Shown here piece by piece: positions 1-15,800 of a stretch of DNA of 64,000 nt. Source of the DNA: Haliclystus octoradiatus (taxonomy: Eukaryota > Cnidaria > Staurozoa > Stauromedusae > Haliclystidae); assembly GCA_916610825.1 (NCBI GenBank), contig OU744452.1:17819103-17883102 (forward strand), given 5' to 3'. The notes under the pieces are model-generated. The model was not told the DNA's origin. It saw only the letters and a program-made list of their open reading frames with translations, and ran no database searches. The translations under genes were made by a program, and so were the position numbers. Numbering within the stretch: the first letter of the stretch is position 1; the number at the start of each line of letters is the position of its first letter.

Positions 1-4
1 AAAT

Positions 5-700
<696 letters not shown>

Positions 701-749
701 GGAATATTATATAGCGCATTTATATAATTTATTTTTTTATCTAATGTAC

Positions 750-845
750 CTGAGCAAATCCTAGAAAAAATAATTGTTCATCAGTGAGATTCAAGCCTGG
801 AAGTTTTCTGTCTTCTCCGTGAGCTTTAAGATAATTCTCATATGC
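750..845 (-). CDS. M13 exon 17, last exon inside the window
   Basis: 96 nt, phase 0 to 0, acceptor AAATTAAAG, donor CAG followed by gtacat. It encodes a helix ending in [19 protein letters not shown], the conserved 'Leu-Pro-Gly-Leu ... Gln-Leu-Phe-Phe ... Ala-Gln' block. The next residues (Trp-Cys and the Arg of the substrate pocket) must be encoded left of the window, beyond the TAA array. Confidence 0.93.
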
Positions 846-3800
846 CTTTAATTTAGAAAAAACATCACAATATATCACACACTGAACGTGAACCTCAATA
901 TAGCGCTAGTGATCAAATATAACCTGCAAACAATGAGTGACCCGGGTTGATGGGATAATTTGGCCGAGTAAGAAATACATTTACTGTCATTGTGGATTTG
1001 GTAAAGACCTTCAGAAATGTAACGAAATGCATGTTTTGACATATTGTGATATTGATTGATATAATAGAGAACAAGCATTGTAAATCTTTTATCTAAACAT
1101 ATCTATATTGTAAAAAATTTTAGTTACATATCTACATTATTTATTATTTGATTCTTATCTAAGGCTTCTCTGTAAACAACATGTTTGTCCGTCTTTTGCC
1201 TGCTAATAAATAAAGATTGCTCCTTTGACCATTTGGATGATCCTACTCGAACAATAGCGAGATGATGTAATAGTCATTGTGTTTATGGATGCAGCACTGA
1301 TATATTAGGGAGGTTTAGATTCGGAACGAAGTCAAAGACGACGTTGAAATTGAAATCTTTTGAAGATTGGAACAGGCTTGTCTTCGTTGTCTGCCGAAAG
1401 GGTGTTTAGATTGATAACGAAGACAAGACAATTGACGAATATTTTACAAATAGTGGATTGGTGACTAAGTGTTACCTGAAAAGTATCTGCAGTGAAATAT
1501 ATGTTGATATATTGTTAGATAAAATTGGCTTAATGGAAGTTTTGAAAGAATTGGATAAATCCCCAGCCAGTGTTTCCTTGTTCGTTTTTGAAATTAATGC
1601 AATGCCTTTGTTTTGAAATTTGGGTCTTTACTGTCTTGTTTACAAGTTACAGTACTTTCAAGTTGAAAGACATTATTAAAAAGCCTCTTTCCGTCAGAAA
1701 TTGCCATGGAAACTGCCAAAACCAGGTCTATACCCAATATGATCCTTCCAGATTCAAAATGTTTCTAAACAAACAGTAGATTCTACGAACAAAATTGCAA
1801 AGTCTTGATTTCCTGATGCATCAATAGCGAGCGAAAACAATAATGGTGACATAGTCGCGTTGACTTTACGTAATGGGGAATTCCTATACATGAGTGTTTT
1901 CATCTGATTTGGTATTTTCAGGAATCAGAATCACTGTACGTCTTTCAGTTTAGATAATAATTAACGAATACATAATGTCAAAAACAGAACAGTTATGAGT
2001 GTTCTTCGGAGACATGGACGAAGTTTTCAAAGCCAAATCTCAAAATATTCATTGGAAGTATATGTAGGAAAAGCCAACAAACTAGAAATGTGAGGCTATA
2101 TCGTTGGATTTTTCTGTTAAAGCATGGGCATACTCATTGAATCATTCATGTACGAGGCAGTTAGCCTGCACATGGACCTGAATTGGATATCCTCAACTGC
2201 TGGCACTTCTCCAACAAATCAAGACGCTGTAATTTGATTATAAGACTCGATCTACTGTTTGCTTGACAAATATTTTGTAACTATATCTAACCGGACTGTA
2301 ATGAAACTCAGTCATTATAACTTCCGTATACTCTTGCAATCTTAATTAGCTTCATAATATTTTACTACTATAAAGTTATAAACTACCTTGTACGCAATCT
2401 CCAGCCCTTCGTTATCAGCAATGTTTTCATTCAGAGTTTGGACAGCCTTCACCTATATTCATAGTTGTTTACAAAACATATTATTGAGTTTCAATACAAA
2501 TAATGACACATCTACAACCTGTGTTGAATCGAAAGGAGCAATGATTGGTTGATATATTAAGGAGTTAGCAGCATTTCACTTCTCTTCTTTAATCAAGATG
2601 ATATGATGAGAACTGTAGATAGCGCAACTCAAATTTGTGTTTCCAAGAGTTTTGAAAAGATCATGATATTATCTTACCTTTGCCTTAATAGTCCTACTAA
2701 ACTGTGATAAACATCTCCAAACATTGAATAAATTCAAATCTACAAATAGTTTCTCCGGACCAGTATCTTTAGATTTTCTCGTTTAGATTGGAAAAATTTA
2801 CGGAGGACAAGCGCACAAATAGCCTTTCATTACTCCTAAATTTTTCTACTTCAGGAGACATCCATGCATTTCGCATGTTTTAGTTGACCGGGTTTCAAAC
2901 TTCTAATATGTATTGATCAGCACGAAATATGAAAGATTGAAAAATATTGAAAACAAAATGTAACCTGGCCGTATATTTTTCGAATCCAAACAAGAAAATC
3001 TAGAAGTTACCTAAAACCTCTCCTTTTTAATACTTTTGGTCGGAAAATGGCGATACGGTTTTGTCAAAATTTCTTAACTGAGGTCAATAGAAACATATTA
3101 TTGAGGATATTATTGGTATCAGCCGGGGAAACTGTTGTTAGATTTGAATTATTCAATGTTTGAAGATGTTAATTACTGCTTAGTTGGATTATATTTAGGT
3201 AAAGGTAAGATAATATTATTAGCTTTTTATAACTCTTGAAAATGTGAAATTGAATATTATCTTGTTCGAATGTATAGTTCACTATGCATCATATCATTAC
3301 GAAGCGTCGAATAAAGGCGAAGCTCGAATTAAAATATTAGATATAGAAAATCAGAGTGCTTCAAATGTTATGACTTTCACATCTCTGAGTTCGGCTAATA
3401 ATCAACTGAGAAATCAATAGACTAATTAGTTTTAATCGGGAAATTTGATTTAATCGGGCCGGTGATTTTGAAAATACTGTACTATCATCGTAACTCATGA
3501 AAGGTCTTTTTTGTCTTTGACCTGTGCCGTGATCTGTCCTTCTCTCCCTTCTTGGAATTGAACAGATTATTTTACGAAACAGTCAGGTAACAACAGTTAT
3601 TTCTGACATATTTAATACAATTCCATCGCCCTAAATTAAAGCTCTAAATTAAAGCTGAAAGCCGCCTGGCCCAAGAAGCTCAGCAACGCGAAGCACTCGA
3701 AGCCCGCCTTCACGAATTAGAAATTCTGTACGTTTCAGACATCACAACAACGCCACAACAAGTACAAGTACAATTAAAGACACCAACGAGTTCATCAGTT

Positions 3801-6800
3801 AATACAATTGAACAGAAATCATACAAATTAACAAGAAATCGTTACGCCCTGTTGAGTGAACAAGAAGATCACACATCGAAGCTACTTCAATGCGGATCAA
3901 GATTTTTAACTGATGCTGAGTCCAGCTACTCAGCGACAGAGATAGAATTCGCTGCTGTAATCTGGGCTGTTCGAAAATGCAAATTATTTTTACAAGGATC
4001 AAAGGTTGATCTGATCGTGGACAACAAGCTCTTAGTCTCTATTATCAACCATGAGATGCTGAATGACATCGAATCATCTCGCTTACTTCGCTGGAAGTAA
4101 AAGCTATCCAACTTTCGTGTAAATGCAAGGTACTTTACACACCGTTGTTGACTGTTTTTCAAGATTTTCTGTCAACAAGCCTTGCATTGAAGACCTATCA
4201 GCAGATGAAGACATAGATCAATTTCTTCAAATTGATCAATTTTGGAAGACCCCCTGCTACAACAGCTAAAAAAAGCAAATGAAAGGATATGATACAAAGC
4301 AAGATACTACCTTTACTGAAAATTGGCTTCCTATTTTTCAAATCCAACTGGATGTTGACCTTCATCCTTATTGGACGCTTCGATCTGACCTTCCCTTGCT
4401 CAATGAATGATTGATTCAATATAAAGATCGAATATCATCGCAGCATCGTTACGTCGCACAATACCACAGGAGCTCCATGCATCACATCTTGGTTTTACCC
4501 TCACTCTGTATCGTTAACAGTGCATCTACTGGCCCAACATCACAAACGATATTACCAACATGCTCAAAACCTGCCAATATTCTGCTTTTCTGTTTCCTAG
4601 CCTTCAGCCAGAGCCCTTCTTAGCAGATATTCCACCAACAATACCTGGAGGGGCAGCTGACCAATTTTCTCAATGTGATAGCGAATATGTATAATCATAA
4701 CTGATAAATTTATTGGCTGGCCAATGGTGGTAAACCGCGGCAAAGGTGTTGACATTGATACTGTAATCAATTTCTGGAATGGCTATCAACAAAGAGAGTC
4801 CCTGTCCGCCTTACAACCGACGGTGGACCTCACTTCAGTAGCCTCAACTTTTCAAAATTCTGTACTTAATGGGCTATCCACCACGATCCGTCATATCCAT
4901 ACCATCATGTGGCAAATGGATATGCCGAGGTCGCTGTCAAGGCCATGAAAGGAATTGTGCCAAGGAGGAATTGGTGGATTAGCTAAGGAGTATTAGCTTA
5001 GATGGCAGAGAAACCGAACTTCAGATCGGATCATATCTGATCGGGTGTGCTTCAAACCCCCCAAATTAGGTCAACCTCAGCCTTGAATTTATCTGAAACA
5101 TCAAATGAGTACCATCTGAGGATGGTGGATTGAATGGTTCAGAGTGAATTGCATTGTGAGTAGCCGCGGCGCATCGTTGCACATTGACAAACAAGACATA
5201 TCTGCCATGAAATCTGTCGAAATTGATCTGCAGTGTCACGGCTGAGATCAACAAAGAGCGTTTAAAATCATTGTTCTCAACGAAAAAGTAACTCATCTAG
5301 AAATAGAGGAGTGGTACGGGTGCCTTCGGTAGGGCGACACCGTCTACATTACTTTTTTATACCTCAAATGGAATCAATCCTCGCACAAAGCAATCGGAAA
5401 TCAAACAAAGCAATCCTCGAGCATCGAAACACTCCAAGGAATGACGGACTAAGCCCTGCACAACGTCTGCTATGAATACCTTTGCGATCCAGAATTCCAA
5501 TAGACCCGTCCATGTTTTCAAAAGACATCAAAGCCTTACTTATTGCTGCTGACAAAAAAAACAGTCACGGGCAAAGGCAAACAAATACTACGACCAAAAC
5601 ACCAAATCATTAGACATTCTCCCAGCTTGAGACTTTGTTCGGAATTAGAATTCAAGAACACGAAGATGGGACAGAGTTGCTGAAATCATGTCTCAAGACC
5701 CCAGAGGAAGAGGCTATCGGGTAAAGTCAGAAACAGGAAGGTTCTAATGGCGCAACCGTCAATTTCTTCGCCGTTACTATGGTGACCATCCTGGTCCACA
5801 GCATCCTTTCACTCAAGATCCAACTCCAAATGTCAATCCTGTTGCACCGAACTTCCATTGCAGTGATCGCATATCTAAACCTCCAGCAAAACTAGTCAAT
5901 CTCTGTGTTTTTTTCAAGATAATTATAACTTTAGCTTGATAGTCATCAAGCTCCAAATAGGGGCATGTAGTATATCTTATAATAGCTGATGTATTGTCAA
6001 GCCAGATATTTCTAGCTTATTACGTTATTGTTAACTGACTGTATACAAATAAACATCTTACTGTTTCAGCTCTGACTCGTTTCTCTCGTCTCAATATATT
6101 ACAATCTGAAGACAGAACTTACCTTTACTTTATTATACGAGTATGTGTAGTATTGATGAACATAGCATTTCGCCAAAGCTTCATATTGAACTTTTGACGT
6201 TTTTGTCCACCAATTTTTCATACTTCCATCTATATCATATTGTCTGCCTTTCAAATAAAGATTAAATCAGTGATGTTTCTGATACATTACATTCCATTCA
6301 TTTAAAACCTGAACACTGATTATGGATCCTGGGGAGGATCACAGCTGTGGCTAACTTTAAATAATGATATCATTTAGTGTGAAGGAACGGAAATGCCTCA
6401 GATAAAGAATGTTTGCTGTTCTGTCTCAGCATTAACAAGTCGATAACAACAAATACTTGGAGTAAGCAATGGGGAGGGATATACAGTATATGATATCTCA
6501 ATGGCTTTCCCGAATTAAGTAATGAGCAGTTTTTGATTGGTTATCCTAATTCGCTTTCTTATATTAATGTAATCGCAATTTTTATAGAAATAAGATCTGA
6601 ATAAATTGATCTGAGTTGATTATCTGAATAAATAATAATATAAACTCAATTTGATACCTCCCCAATCATAAGAATGTGCTATTTCATGGCCAATTGTAGC
6701 TCCCAATGCTCCATAGTTGTATGACCTGTATAAATAGTTCAGAACAGGATATTCAGTATATCTTGGTGTATTATTACTTTGGTGTTTTAATTGACACAGC

Positions 6801-9800
6801 GAAAATTTTTTATAGCCAATCAAAGAGCATAATTCCATTCAATTGAACAGTCGTTTATTATTCTTTTTATACTTCTTGTTAATACGAAAGATAGCGACAA
6901 AAAATCACGATTACATTTGTTCCGACGTTTCGACATTGCTGTTGTCATTATCAAGGATAAGAGAAATATTATATGAAATTACAAAATATTTGAAGGTAAA
7001 ATTGATATAAATTTAACATTTTATGGCTATTGTTTACAAAGAGAGAATTACGAAAATCTACAGATATAAAACAATAGAACTCTGTGACAAAGGAAACAAT
7101 TAAACTAAAAGTCGCGACTTAATTGAATTGCTTTGAATGTTAAGAGTCGGTTTTAGCTTCCTGATTGCTAACATTTCATGCACCAAACAGTCAAATTTTG
7201 AGTTACATTTTCAAACAACTGAAAACATGTGGGCAGATTCCCTGTAGTTTTTGTTATGGATTTTCAAGTGTTTGTCGAAGGCCGACCCATCATGACCACC
7301 AGTGCGTTGATGAAGGTGTCGGCGTGTAAAACCGACATCATTCGCATCACACGAATCACACTGAAAATGATACACAACACATTGGCGAGACAGAAGGGTC
7401 GGTCTCGGCTCACGAACTCTCAAATCGTCAACTATTTTCTTACTTCAAAGGATTTCAATTTAGCACTCGGTTGATGTAGTGAAGCTCATATTTTTTGTTT
7501 GCTTGTATATATCAAACACATTAATTAGTTATCAAATTAAGCATGTCATCTATTTAATATTAGCAATAAGCTTATCGCGTTACTCTGAGCAGAGTTGAGA
7601 TTACCTTTGATATTTTTCAGTGTTGTGCATGATCAATGATGCATAGTCGTTGCTTTGGAAATCGAAAGGGGGAAACCCTTGTTTTTGCTAGTTTGTTCTG
7701 ATGGAATAGATTTATTTTATCGTATCGTCCGTCTGCGTATTGACGCCGAGTTTCACGTGAGAAGTGTTTGTAATCAATTCACTTTAAACAAATAATTACG
7801 TAATGTGGCTTCCTGTCAATACTCAATTCCCATTATTTTTCGATACTTGCCAGTTGTACACATATTTTAATAGCCAATAAACCTAGTACCAAAAGATTTA
7901 CAGTGGAAAGAACAATCAGTACGCTAAACTCTGCGCCAATGCACAGACGGACTATACGAAGAAAATTCTGTCTGCAAGCAGGCTACTATTATAATATCTT
8001 AATAATGTCATTAGTTTAATTGTCCTTTATTGATGTATCCGTCAATTAGGGAATAGTTCTATTTGTTATTAGTTTAAACATGAAGTGAAAAATGTTGAAA
8101 ATAACCAATGATGAAATCAAGAATGTTAATTCCAGAGAGTTGTTTTAGGAAAAAACGATTTTTATTGACAATGCAATGTATTGTAGGACACTGGACAAAA
8201 TGATGACCAAATTGATAGTTGGATTGATTCAAAACAAATAAGAAATAAAATAAATTTAAATAAACACCGAAGGTTATCTTCCCTATAAGTAAATAACATA
8301 CTTCAGTTTTCTCGAAGATAATTTTATATAAGATAAGTTTCACGAACCTTGGTGCCCGTGGATCATACATGCCTGTTTGGAGATATCCAGCAGGAATTAC
8401 TGTGAATGGAGAAAAAATTGAATAAATGTAGATATATTTATCAACTATTGATGAAGTGCACAAGTTCAAAGGTTTGAATGTAAGCATTGTGATATATTCT
8501 CACCAATTTTGTTTTTGTTGTGATAATTAAAAGCATTAACTCCAATTAAATCTGATTCCCAACTGCAAAACCAAATTAAAAATTCAGAGTAAAAAAAAAG
8601 TAGTCCATATTATAGTCAATTCACAAGGCACATTCACGTGTCCAATATCAGCACACAGCTGGTAGTCTTGGTGAAGCACCAAATACTTCCAGTGCAAACC
8701 TTTGCTAAATATAGCACATTCCATCTCATTTTAGACTTCGCTGAAATTCCAATTCATATTTTGAGAATGGAATCGTGATATATAAAAATTCAGACATCAT
8801 ATAGCAGTTTTTTGGTCCTTTTTCCGTTTCTATGACCATTTTATATGCATTTGAGCTAAGAAGGGGTTGACCGTAAAATTACTGTCGTTGCAAAAGCTGT
8901 CCTGCTGTGATTCTATGGTTTGATCGGTTCAACAACTCCACCTTTCGAATTATGGAAATTAAACAAAATTAAGCAATAGTATTGGACAAGCGACGAGCAA
9001 TATAAAGCTCTTTTGACCGCTCCGTATATTCAAATTTGTATGGCTGATACACGCAATAGATAATACACACAACAGAACATCGCGTAAATCAGTGAACTTT
9101 GGCTCAGCAATGGGTCATCAAATAGAGCGGTTTAGATTGCAATTTTATTTAAAATGGTTATTGATCGAAGGGGATGTGAATATCGGCTGATAAAGACCGA
9201 GGTACGCGTAATCAAAAACGTAAAATGATCGGTTGAATATTTAGGCCATAACGGTAAAAAACACGGAGAAGTCAATACAATTTCGGAATTCGTATTGTAT
9301 TCGAATCTTATTATTTTGCTAATTATTCGTTCGAATTACTTTGAGTGAAACATCGTCTTTCAATTGTAACTTGCTTTCTTATTTGTGTTACAAGGCTTTA
9401 TTGTAGACATTGGACCGCTAAGTTTCCAATAATTCAATAACTCTGAATTGATTAATTTTTGACTACATGTGATATGAAATAATCATAGGTCCATAAATAA
9501 ACCCATAGCCGTATAACAAGGCGTTATACTACCGTATTTTTATTCATAATCATCATTTTGAGATAAATCTTTGTTCAACATGTAATTTACTTTTAAACAA
9601 AAAATTAAATGATACTTACGTTTCACGATCGTAAGGTTTTCCAAGTGCAGAGAATAATTTTATATATTTAGATCTTTTAACTTTAATCTCATTTAGCAGA
9701 TATTCAGTAGGCGAAGCAATCATCTAAACACAATTGTAAATACGATCCGGTATACAATAAAGCCTCGGATTTTAATAAAAGGTAGGAAATTTTATGTTAA

Positions 9801-12800
9801 AAACAACAGTTATAAAAAAAGATAAATGCCTGTAAACATCATATGTTAAATATATAACATTCCTTTATAGTAGTCCTTTAGAATAATTTTTTTTTAGGTA
9901 ATTTCAAAGTACATTTATACATACTTGGGACATACTTTCAATACCTAGGGAGTCAATTGATTTTATAAAAATCTTGCCAATTCTTTCATAATCTTAATAC
10001 ATATAATTCATAATTTTTCGGACTTGAGAATGGTGGATTTGAATTCATCGTTTCGTTGTCCAAATAAAGCAGAAACATTATTGTTGATATTGACTTTTGT
10101 TTTAAAGAGTACATCTCGACGACGCCTCTCCATATAATATTTCAACAGCAATTTCCAGATTCTACCATACAGCTAAGCTATTATCAATTTTTTTTGTTTT
10201 TCCAATTCAGCATTTGTTTTATCTTCTTTATTTATACATGTTTTGAAACTTTTCTCAAATTTCATAAAAACTAAATACTTGAAGACTAAAATACATGATA
10301 TGGATTATTCTCCTAAAGGGTTCCTAATTCTCTGATAGCATTTCTTCTCTGGACTGCCTCTATAGTCTCTGATAATCGAGTTTTTGTTTAATAAATATCA
10401 GGTATCAGGTACTTTCTTTTCTTATCAAGCAGAAGACACATTCACCTATACAAGACCTATATTAAATGAATTACAAGTTTCAAAATTAGCTTTGGCGCTT
10501 TCTGCTTTGTTAAGACATACAAATAATTAATGTGGCAGTTTTTTTTTAAATGAAATTTGAAAACATGTGAGCTTTGAGTGCAATAGCAAACACTATAAAA
10601 TCATAGAATGCGGCACCGATCGCTGATTGGCTACTGTCGATGTTTGTATTGTGAAATTACTGATATAACTTGCATCCCCAAAACGCAACAAAAAGCAACA
10701 GAAATAAAATGGCGCTCATACGAAGCAGCAGTTGCTTTTGATAGGCACTTTAAGAATACCCTATAAATTCAAATTAGCAGCAAAAAATATCACATATACT
10801 TTTAAACAAGATCAGAATTTAAACATTTTTGGGAATTTTTCTGTCCGTTGTTCGACAGCATTATTTTTGTTTTGTTGATAAATGCCAGGTGGTTAGTTTA
10901 AATGTAAGCTTTTGAAAGCTTGAAAAGTATAAAAAAACGTATAGCATAATCATCTGTACGAATAATTAAATGAAATTCTATTTCTTCTTCCATATAAATA
11001 CTTTTTTAGACTCAAACAATTATGCTCTTCGAGGTTGTCTACAATGGTCTACAATCTATGTTCTTCCTTTTTTATAACTTGTCGTAGATTTTCTCAAAAT
11101 CGCAACATGTCTCTATCTATTATAAATCCACGCTTGTTCTAGTCTCATACGATGAATACTTTAAATGTGAACTTTTAAATGTCAAAAGTAACAGCTGGTT
11201 TATTATATAAAACAAATAGAAGTAGAAAATGTTTCTCTATCAAGAAGCAATCTCCCAATATCCTGGATATTCACATTCTATAAATCGTCTTCATAAATCT
11301 CGTGAAGTAAATCCCAAATATAAAAGATTGTTACTAACATCTTTGTAGTAGTTCTCAAGGAGTACTTCATCCATTATGAAATCCGGATACGCGACATTGG
11401 AAACCATACCGTCAGCCTGTATGATTAGAGAATAGATCTATATACAGCTCTACGAACATCATTTCAAAAATCATTGACAAGCACATAATATTTGTTGTAT
11501 TTACGGTTGTAATGTAGAGCAATGAAATTATACGGAATGCGGAGATGCGGAACTTTCATATACTTACATTGTACAGTGCTATCTTATGTTTATTGTAGTT
11601 CCCAAGCTCATTTCTCGAGCCATCATTAATAAACATAGTAGTAAGTTGGTTTCAATAGAGGGATTTGTGCGTCTCTGTTATGATGTTCAGGGTTGGAAAC
11701 AGGATTTCTCTGGCATGCAGGCTATTTATGAAAAATATGGCCTAAATGCTGATGTTGTGACAGTATAATACAAAATGTAGCATGAGAACTTCCCGGCATG
11801 GGGCGTGGGTATCACCACAGAGGAGCTGTAGCCTCATGACCCACCTCTGGTATTATCCCTGGTTATGACGTATGAATCATTGATGATCCTCCGCAAACAG
11901 TCCAGCTGATAATATACAACAGCACAAATAGTGAATGCTGAGACAATGCAGCCATTGACGCACGTGTATGCAAACTACAGGGAAATGCGGTATAATTACC
12001 TTTTCAATAGCTTTTTTGCGGGTTTTGTCATCCATCCAGGAAACTGTTTGCAGCAAATCGATCATAGCATTCTTGATGTCTTCAACTAAATTAATTGTCT
12101 TAACAAGAGATTACGATATTGTATGTTATATTGTAAAATTGCCTCAGATTGTAATATTGTAAAAATGTAAAATGTTGCCTTATAAAAGAACCGAGCGACA
12201 CAGAATGCCTTATAATATAGAATCGTTGTTAATTGAACGCGAGAAAACACACATTGTTTTGTGATTCAGCAATCTGTTATTTTGACATAAAAAAAAGTAA
12301 TACTGATCACCTTTTAAAAATGTCCCCTCTGAGCTAATCACACATCATCAATCTATATAAGGGTTGTACAAGCGCTTGTACGGCCAAGGAAGAATAATGC
12401 GTGTCAATTCGCGAACAAAATATGAAGATGACATTTAAATAGAAGGAAGTCACCAACCCAGTTTGTTGACTATAGTTTCTATTTATTTTCAGAGCTTAAG
12501 ATGAGTAAAATTCTCCTCCGATCCGTTTGTTTACAGAAAACTGGCATTGCCCTTCGTGCTCGCCATTGTTTTAGCCACATGTCGTAATTTCATTCCAAAC
12601 AATTCCGAGCAACATCACAACATCGGGCAACATCACACTTGATGTCCGTTTGTTATTGTTTTCATAATTTTTTCGTTAATGTTTATATTACTAATTAGTT
12701 CAATACAAATACTATATATACATCATGCTATGGACTATGTTTATGTCGAATAATAAATGATTTGAATGTTTTATAACTGTATATCAATGTTTTCAAGCTG

Positions 12801-15800
12801 ACATATTAACCTGATAACGAAAACTAAGCTGAGTAATTGCATGTTTCTTCGACAAGTGACACGAAATTCTGACTTACGCAAAAAAAGTAAATAATTAATA
12901 CCATGTAATCACTCAGAATCAACCCAACGTTAGATTGAGTGCATAAAGAATAATTTCATATAAACGCATATAAATTTGAAATAAATATATCTTTATTCTA
13001 GTTAAAAACAACAAAAGATAACGCCATGTTTCTTACAAACAAATCAGAGATTTCGGGCAATCACACGCGTTAATTTTCAAGACATGCGCAATGTAAAGTG
13101 GCTCAATTATAGGAACTACGAATAATTATATTTCACTCAAACAGTTTATTATTTGATGTTCATTAAAATTCATAAAGAATGTCCATAAAAATACCATGAG
13201 CACATTCCCGGTTCTTGTTTTAGTCAAATTTTATTGTGGAACTCACCAACGATGGATTTATAAATAATTTTAATGTCAGAGCCCTCTTAATTCAAACATT
13301 TTGTGTTTTCGTCATACTTCTATGGATTTGCAAAATCATCGGCGGACAAAAGAATCAAACACCGTGAAGCACACATGTAGCGTTTTCTCAAAATTATAAG
13401 AAGCCTCTGACCGTAAATAATGAAGTATGAATTGGATTTTCGAAAAGTTTACAATAACATATAAATAAGACAAGAAATAGAGAACTGTTTGGCATATTTT
13501 TATCAACACGTCTATGTGATTTTCAATTTGCATTGAGAAACCTGCCGTTTTAATTCCGTATCACTCGGTCTATATACGCTGTGGCAATTACTTTTATCAA
13601 TAACTCACATCGAGCAATTGGGCTAACCCATGGATAACATTGTATATGATGTATCCCCTGAATATCTATAGAATAATAAGTTGATATTATGAATTATATT
13701 CTATTTCTTCAATATTTATGCAGAAACTCACATCTTCCTTTGCATCTGGCGATAAAATTTTATCAACAAAGAATCTCCAGAAAACTCTATCATAGCTTTC
13801 TTTTGTCTTTTTATAGCAACGATCCTTCTTTGTAACATTTTCTTTTTCAGGGTAGTAAACAACATCCATGAAACTTTCAAGCCATTCAAATTCATCAGCC
13901 AAATATGGAGAACTGAATTGCACGACGGGATAGAGAAGGAAGAGGGATTGCATACTAAAAATATAAAAATAGTTATTTGATTATCAACGATTTGATAATA
14001 GAAACGGAGAAAAGTTTAACATCTATGTTGAAGCTGATTTTGATATACACTACCTTTAAATCTATTTATGGCAATTAAATAATATCTTTCCTTCAAAAAT
14101 TTTAATTTCAAATTATAAGCTGTCGCTTTCAATAAGCTGTCAAATCAATCGCAGATCTTACTGCACTTACCTAAACTATGTTAACTTCTTTATACTAGCC
14201 ATTTTCTTTTTTTAAGTTTGCCTTTCTTGGATTATTTTAGATTTATATTTCAGAAATTGAAGACCTACTTAATTGCTAGAAAACCTAAAAGATGTTTTTA
14301 TTGCAACAGAGAGAAATTTCTAGTATATAAGAGCTGTTTAATAATGATTTTAACCAATCGATATTGCCTCTCTTCTGACTGCGAACTCTGCTATATAGAC
14401 TCTTTGTTTTATGGCCCTGCTCAAGACAGTGCTTCGTTAAAGGTTTGAAAGATTTGTTATCGATGTTGCTAGAACGCTGAAAGCTTTAACGCACGCTTCG
14501 TCAAACAAAAGAACATTGTGTAATTTTCATCTATGTTATATTTTTGTATTTTATCATTTAACCGGGTAAGCAGGTAGGCTAGTAGCTTACCAACTGATTA
14601 ACCGTTAAGGTTTGTTTTTTGGATAGAGTATTTTGGAAAACATGTGAGTCACTAATGGCTTGATGCCCTTCTTGACGCCAAGCCAACCAATAGTGCTCCT
14701 GCCAGGGTAGAGCCCGAGGCCCTGTACGTCGAGATCCTCCACCGTAACTACTGCACTACAGCCCTTGGCACTGCGGTTGTTGAATTTATTGAAATACATT
14801 TACATGTTTTAGATATTTACCTAGATGTTTGTTTCATGAACAACTTGTACATTTCCGTAATGTAATCAAGTGACAATACAGCTATAATTTCATCTTTTGT
14901 TATGATTTTACCAGAAGGTGCTACAACAGCATTGATATATGGAATCAACCATGGTAGCTGGAAATAAAAATCATCTTAATATATTACAAAGCCGTGAGTA
15001 AATTTATCAATAATCGCAATCTTTTTTTTTTGGTTTTTCTTGACTAAAATCTTCAAGCGTTTTAATTTAAAAATTGTAATTTTCTAATAAATTGAGCCTT
15101 CTGAATACTAGACGAAGAAATATTCTGAAAGTTATCATGTAGATGGAAAACATGCTAGATCAGTATTTATTTATTGCTGGTTCTATTAAATTCTGATGGA
15201 ATAATAGCATACGGAAGTTGTACAAACCGGAATTCTTGTTTTCTTTGAGAACTCTTCCACAGTCATTTTTTTCATGTCTTTTAGAACGTTCATTGGTTTC
15301 TTATGCAGAGCCTACGATAATTCGAATGAACAAAAAAAAACATGATTAACCGAAAGACAGACATACATATCTTCAACTTAGGTATTTCAGGCCAAATTGC
15401 CAATTAGAATCAGGATAGGAGAAAATTAGATAACTAAAGTAATTGATACATTATCGCTCTACTGAGGTTACAATAACCACTATTCTATTCTATAGGTGTG
15501 GCTCTTTTTACTAATTTCATCGATTGTAGATGCTTCTTCCAGATCTCAGCCTGGATTCACTTTCGATCCATTTCAACATTGCAGATTTCCATTGTTGTTC
15601 AACAATGCGTAACGATACGCCAATCTCTGCCTAATGCATTTCCATGTTGACAATTCCATCTCAAATAATAAGAGATATTACTTTTCTCATGCGCTTTTCG
15701 TAAAATCAAAGCAAAAGTGATGTTTGGATGATTCAAATCACAATCTACCAGATCTGATCAGTTATTCAGGTACTCTGATCTGATACCTCTGCCGTGTGAA

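Larger units (their letters stand above)
3640..6103 (+). mobile_element. Decayed Ty3/gypsy-type LTR retrotransposon, internally deleted, with SINE inside
   Basis: Plus-strand remnants in order: a charged gag-like coiled stretch (3640-3800), an RNase H domain (3852-4100, with [26 protein letters not shown] and LIVDN), an integrase fragment (about 4700-4950, with a degraded 'HHxxNGxAE'-like end), and the integrase C-terminal part (5390-5600) after a SINE at 4980-5356. A purine tract ending AAATAGGGG precedes a short LTR at 5966-6103. Many stops and frameshifts, a deletion between gag and RNase H, and no 5' LTR show it is dead. It is antisense to the host M13 gene. Confidence 0.85.

Noticed and set aside
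8074..8487. 137-codon open frame on the minus strand
   Set aside because: It contains the real 52-nt M13 exon 13 but is otherwise read-through of the introns on both sides.
11586..11768. 60-codon open frame between M13 exons 9 and 10, plus strand
   Set aside because: No recognisable domain and opposite to the host gene; kept out for lack of support.
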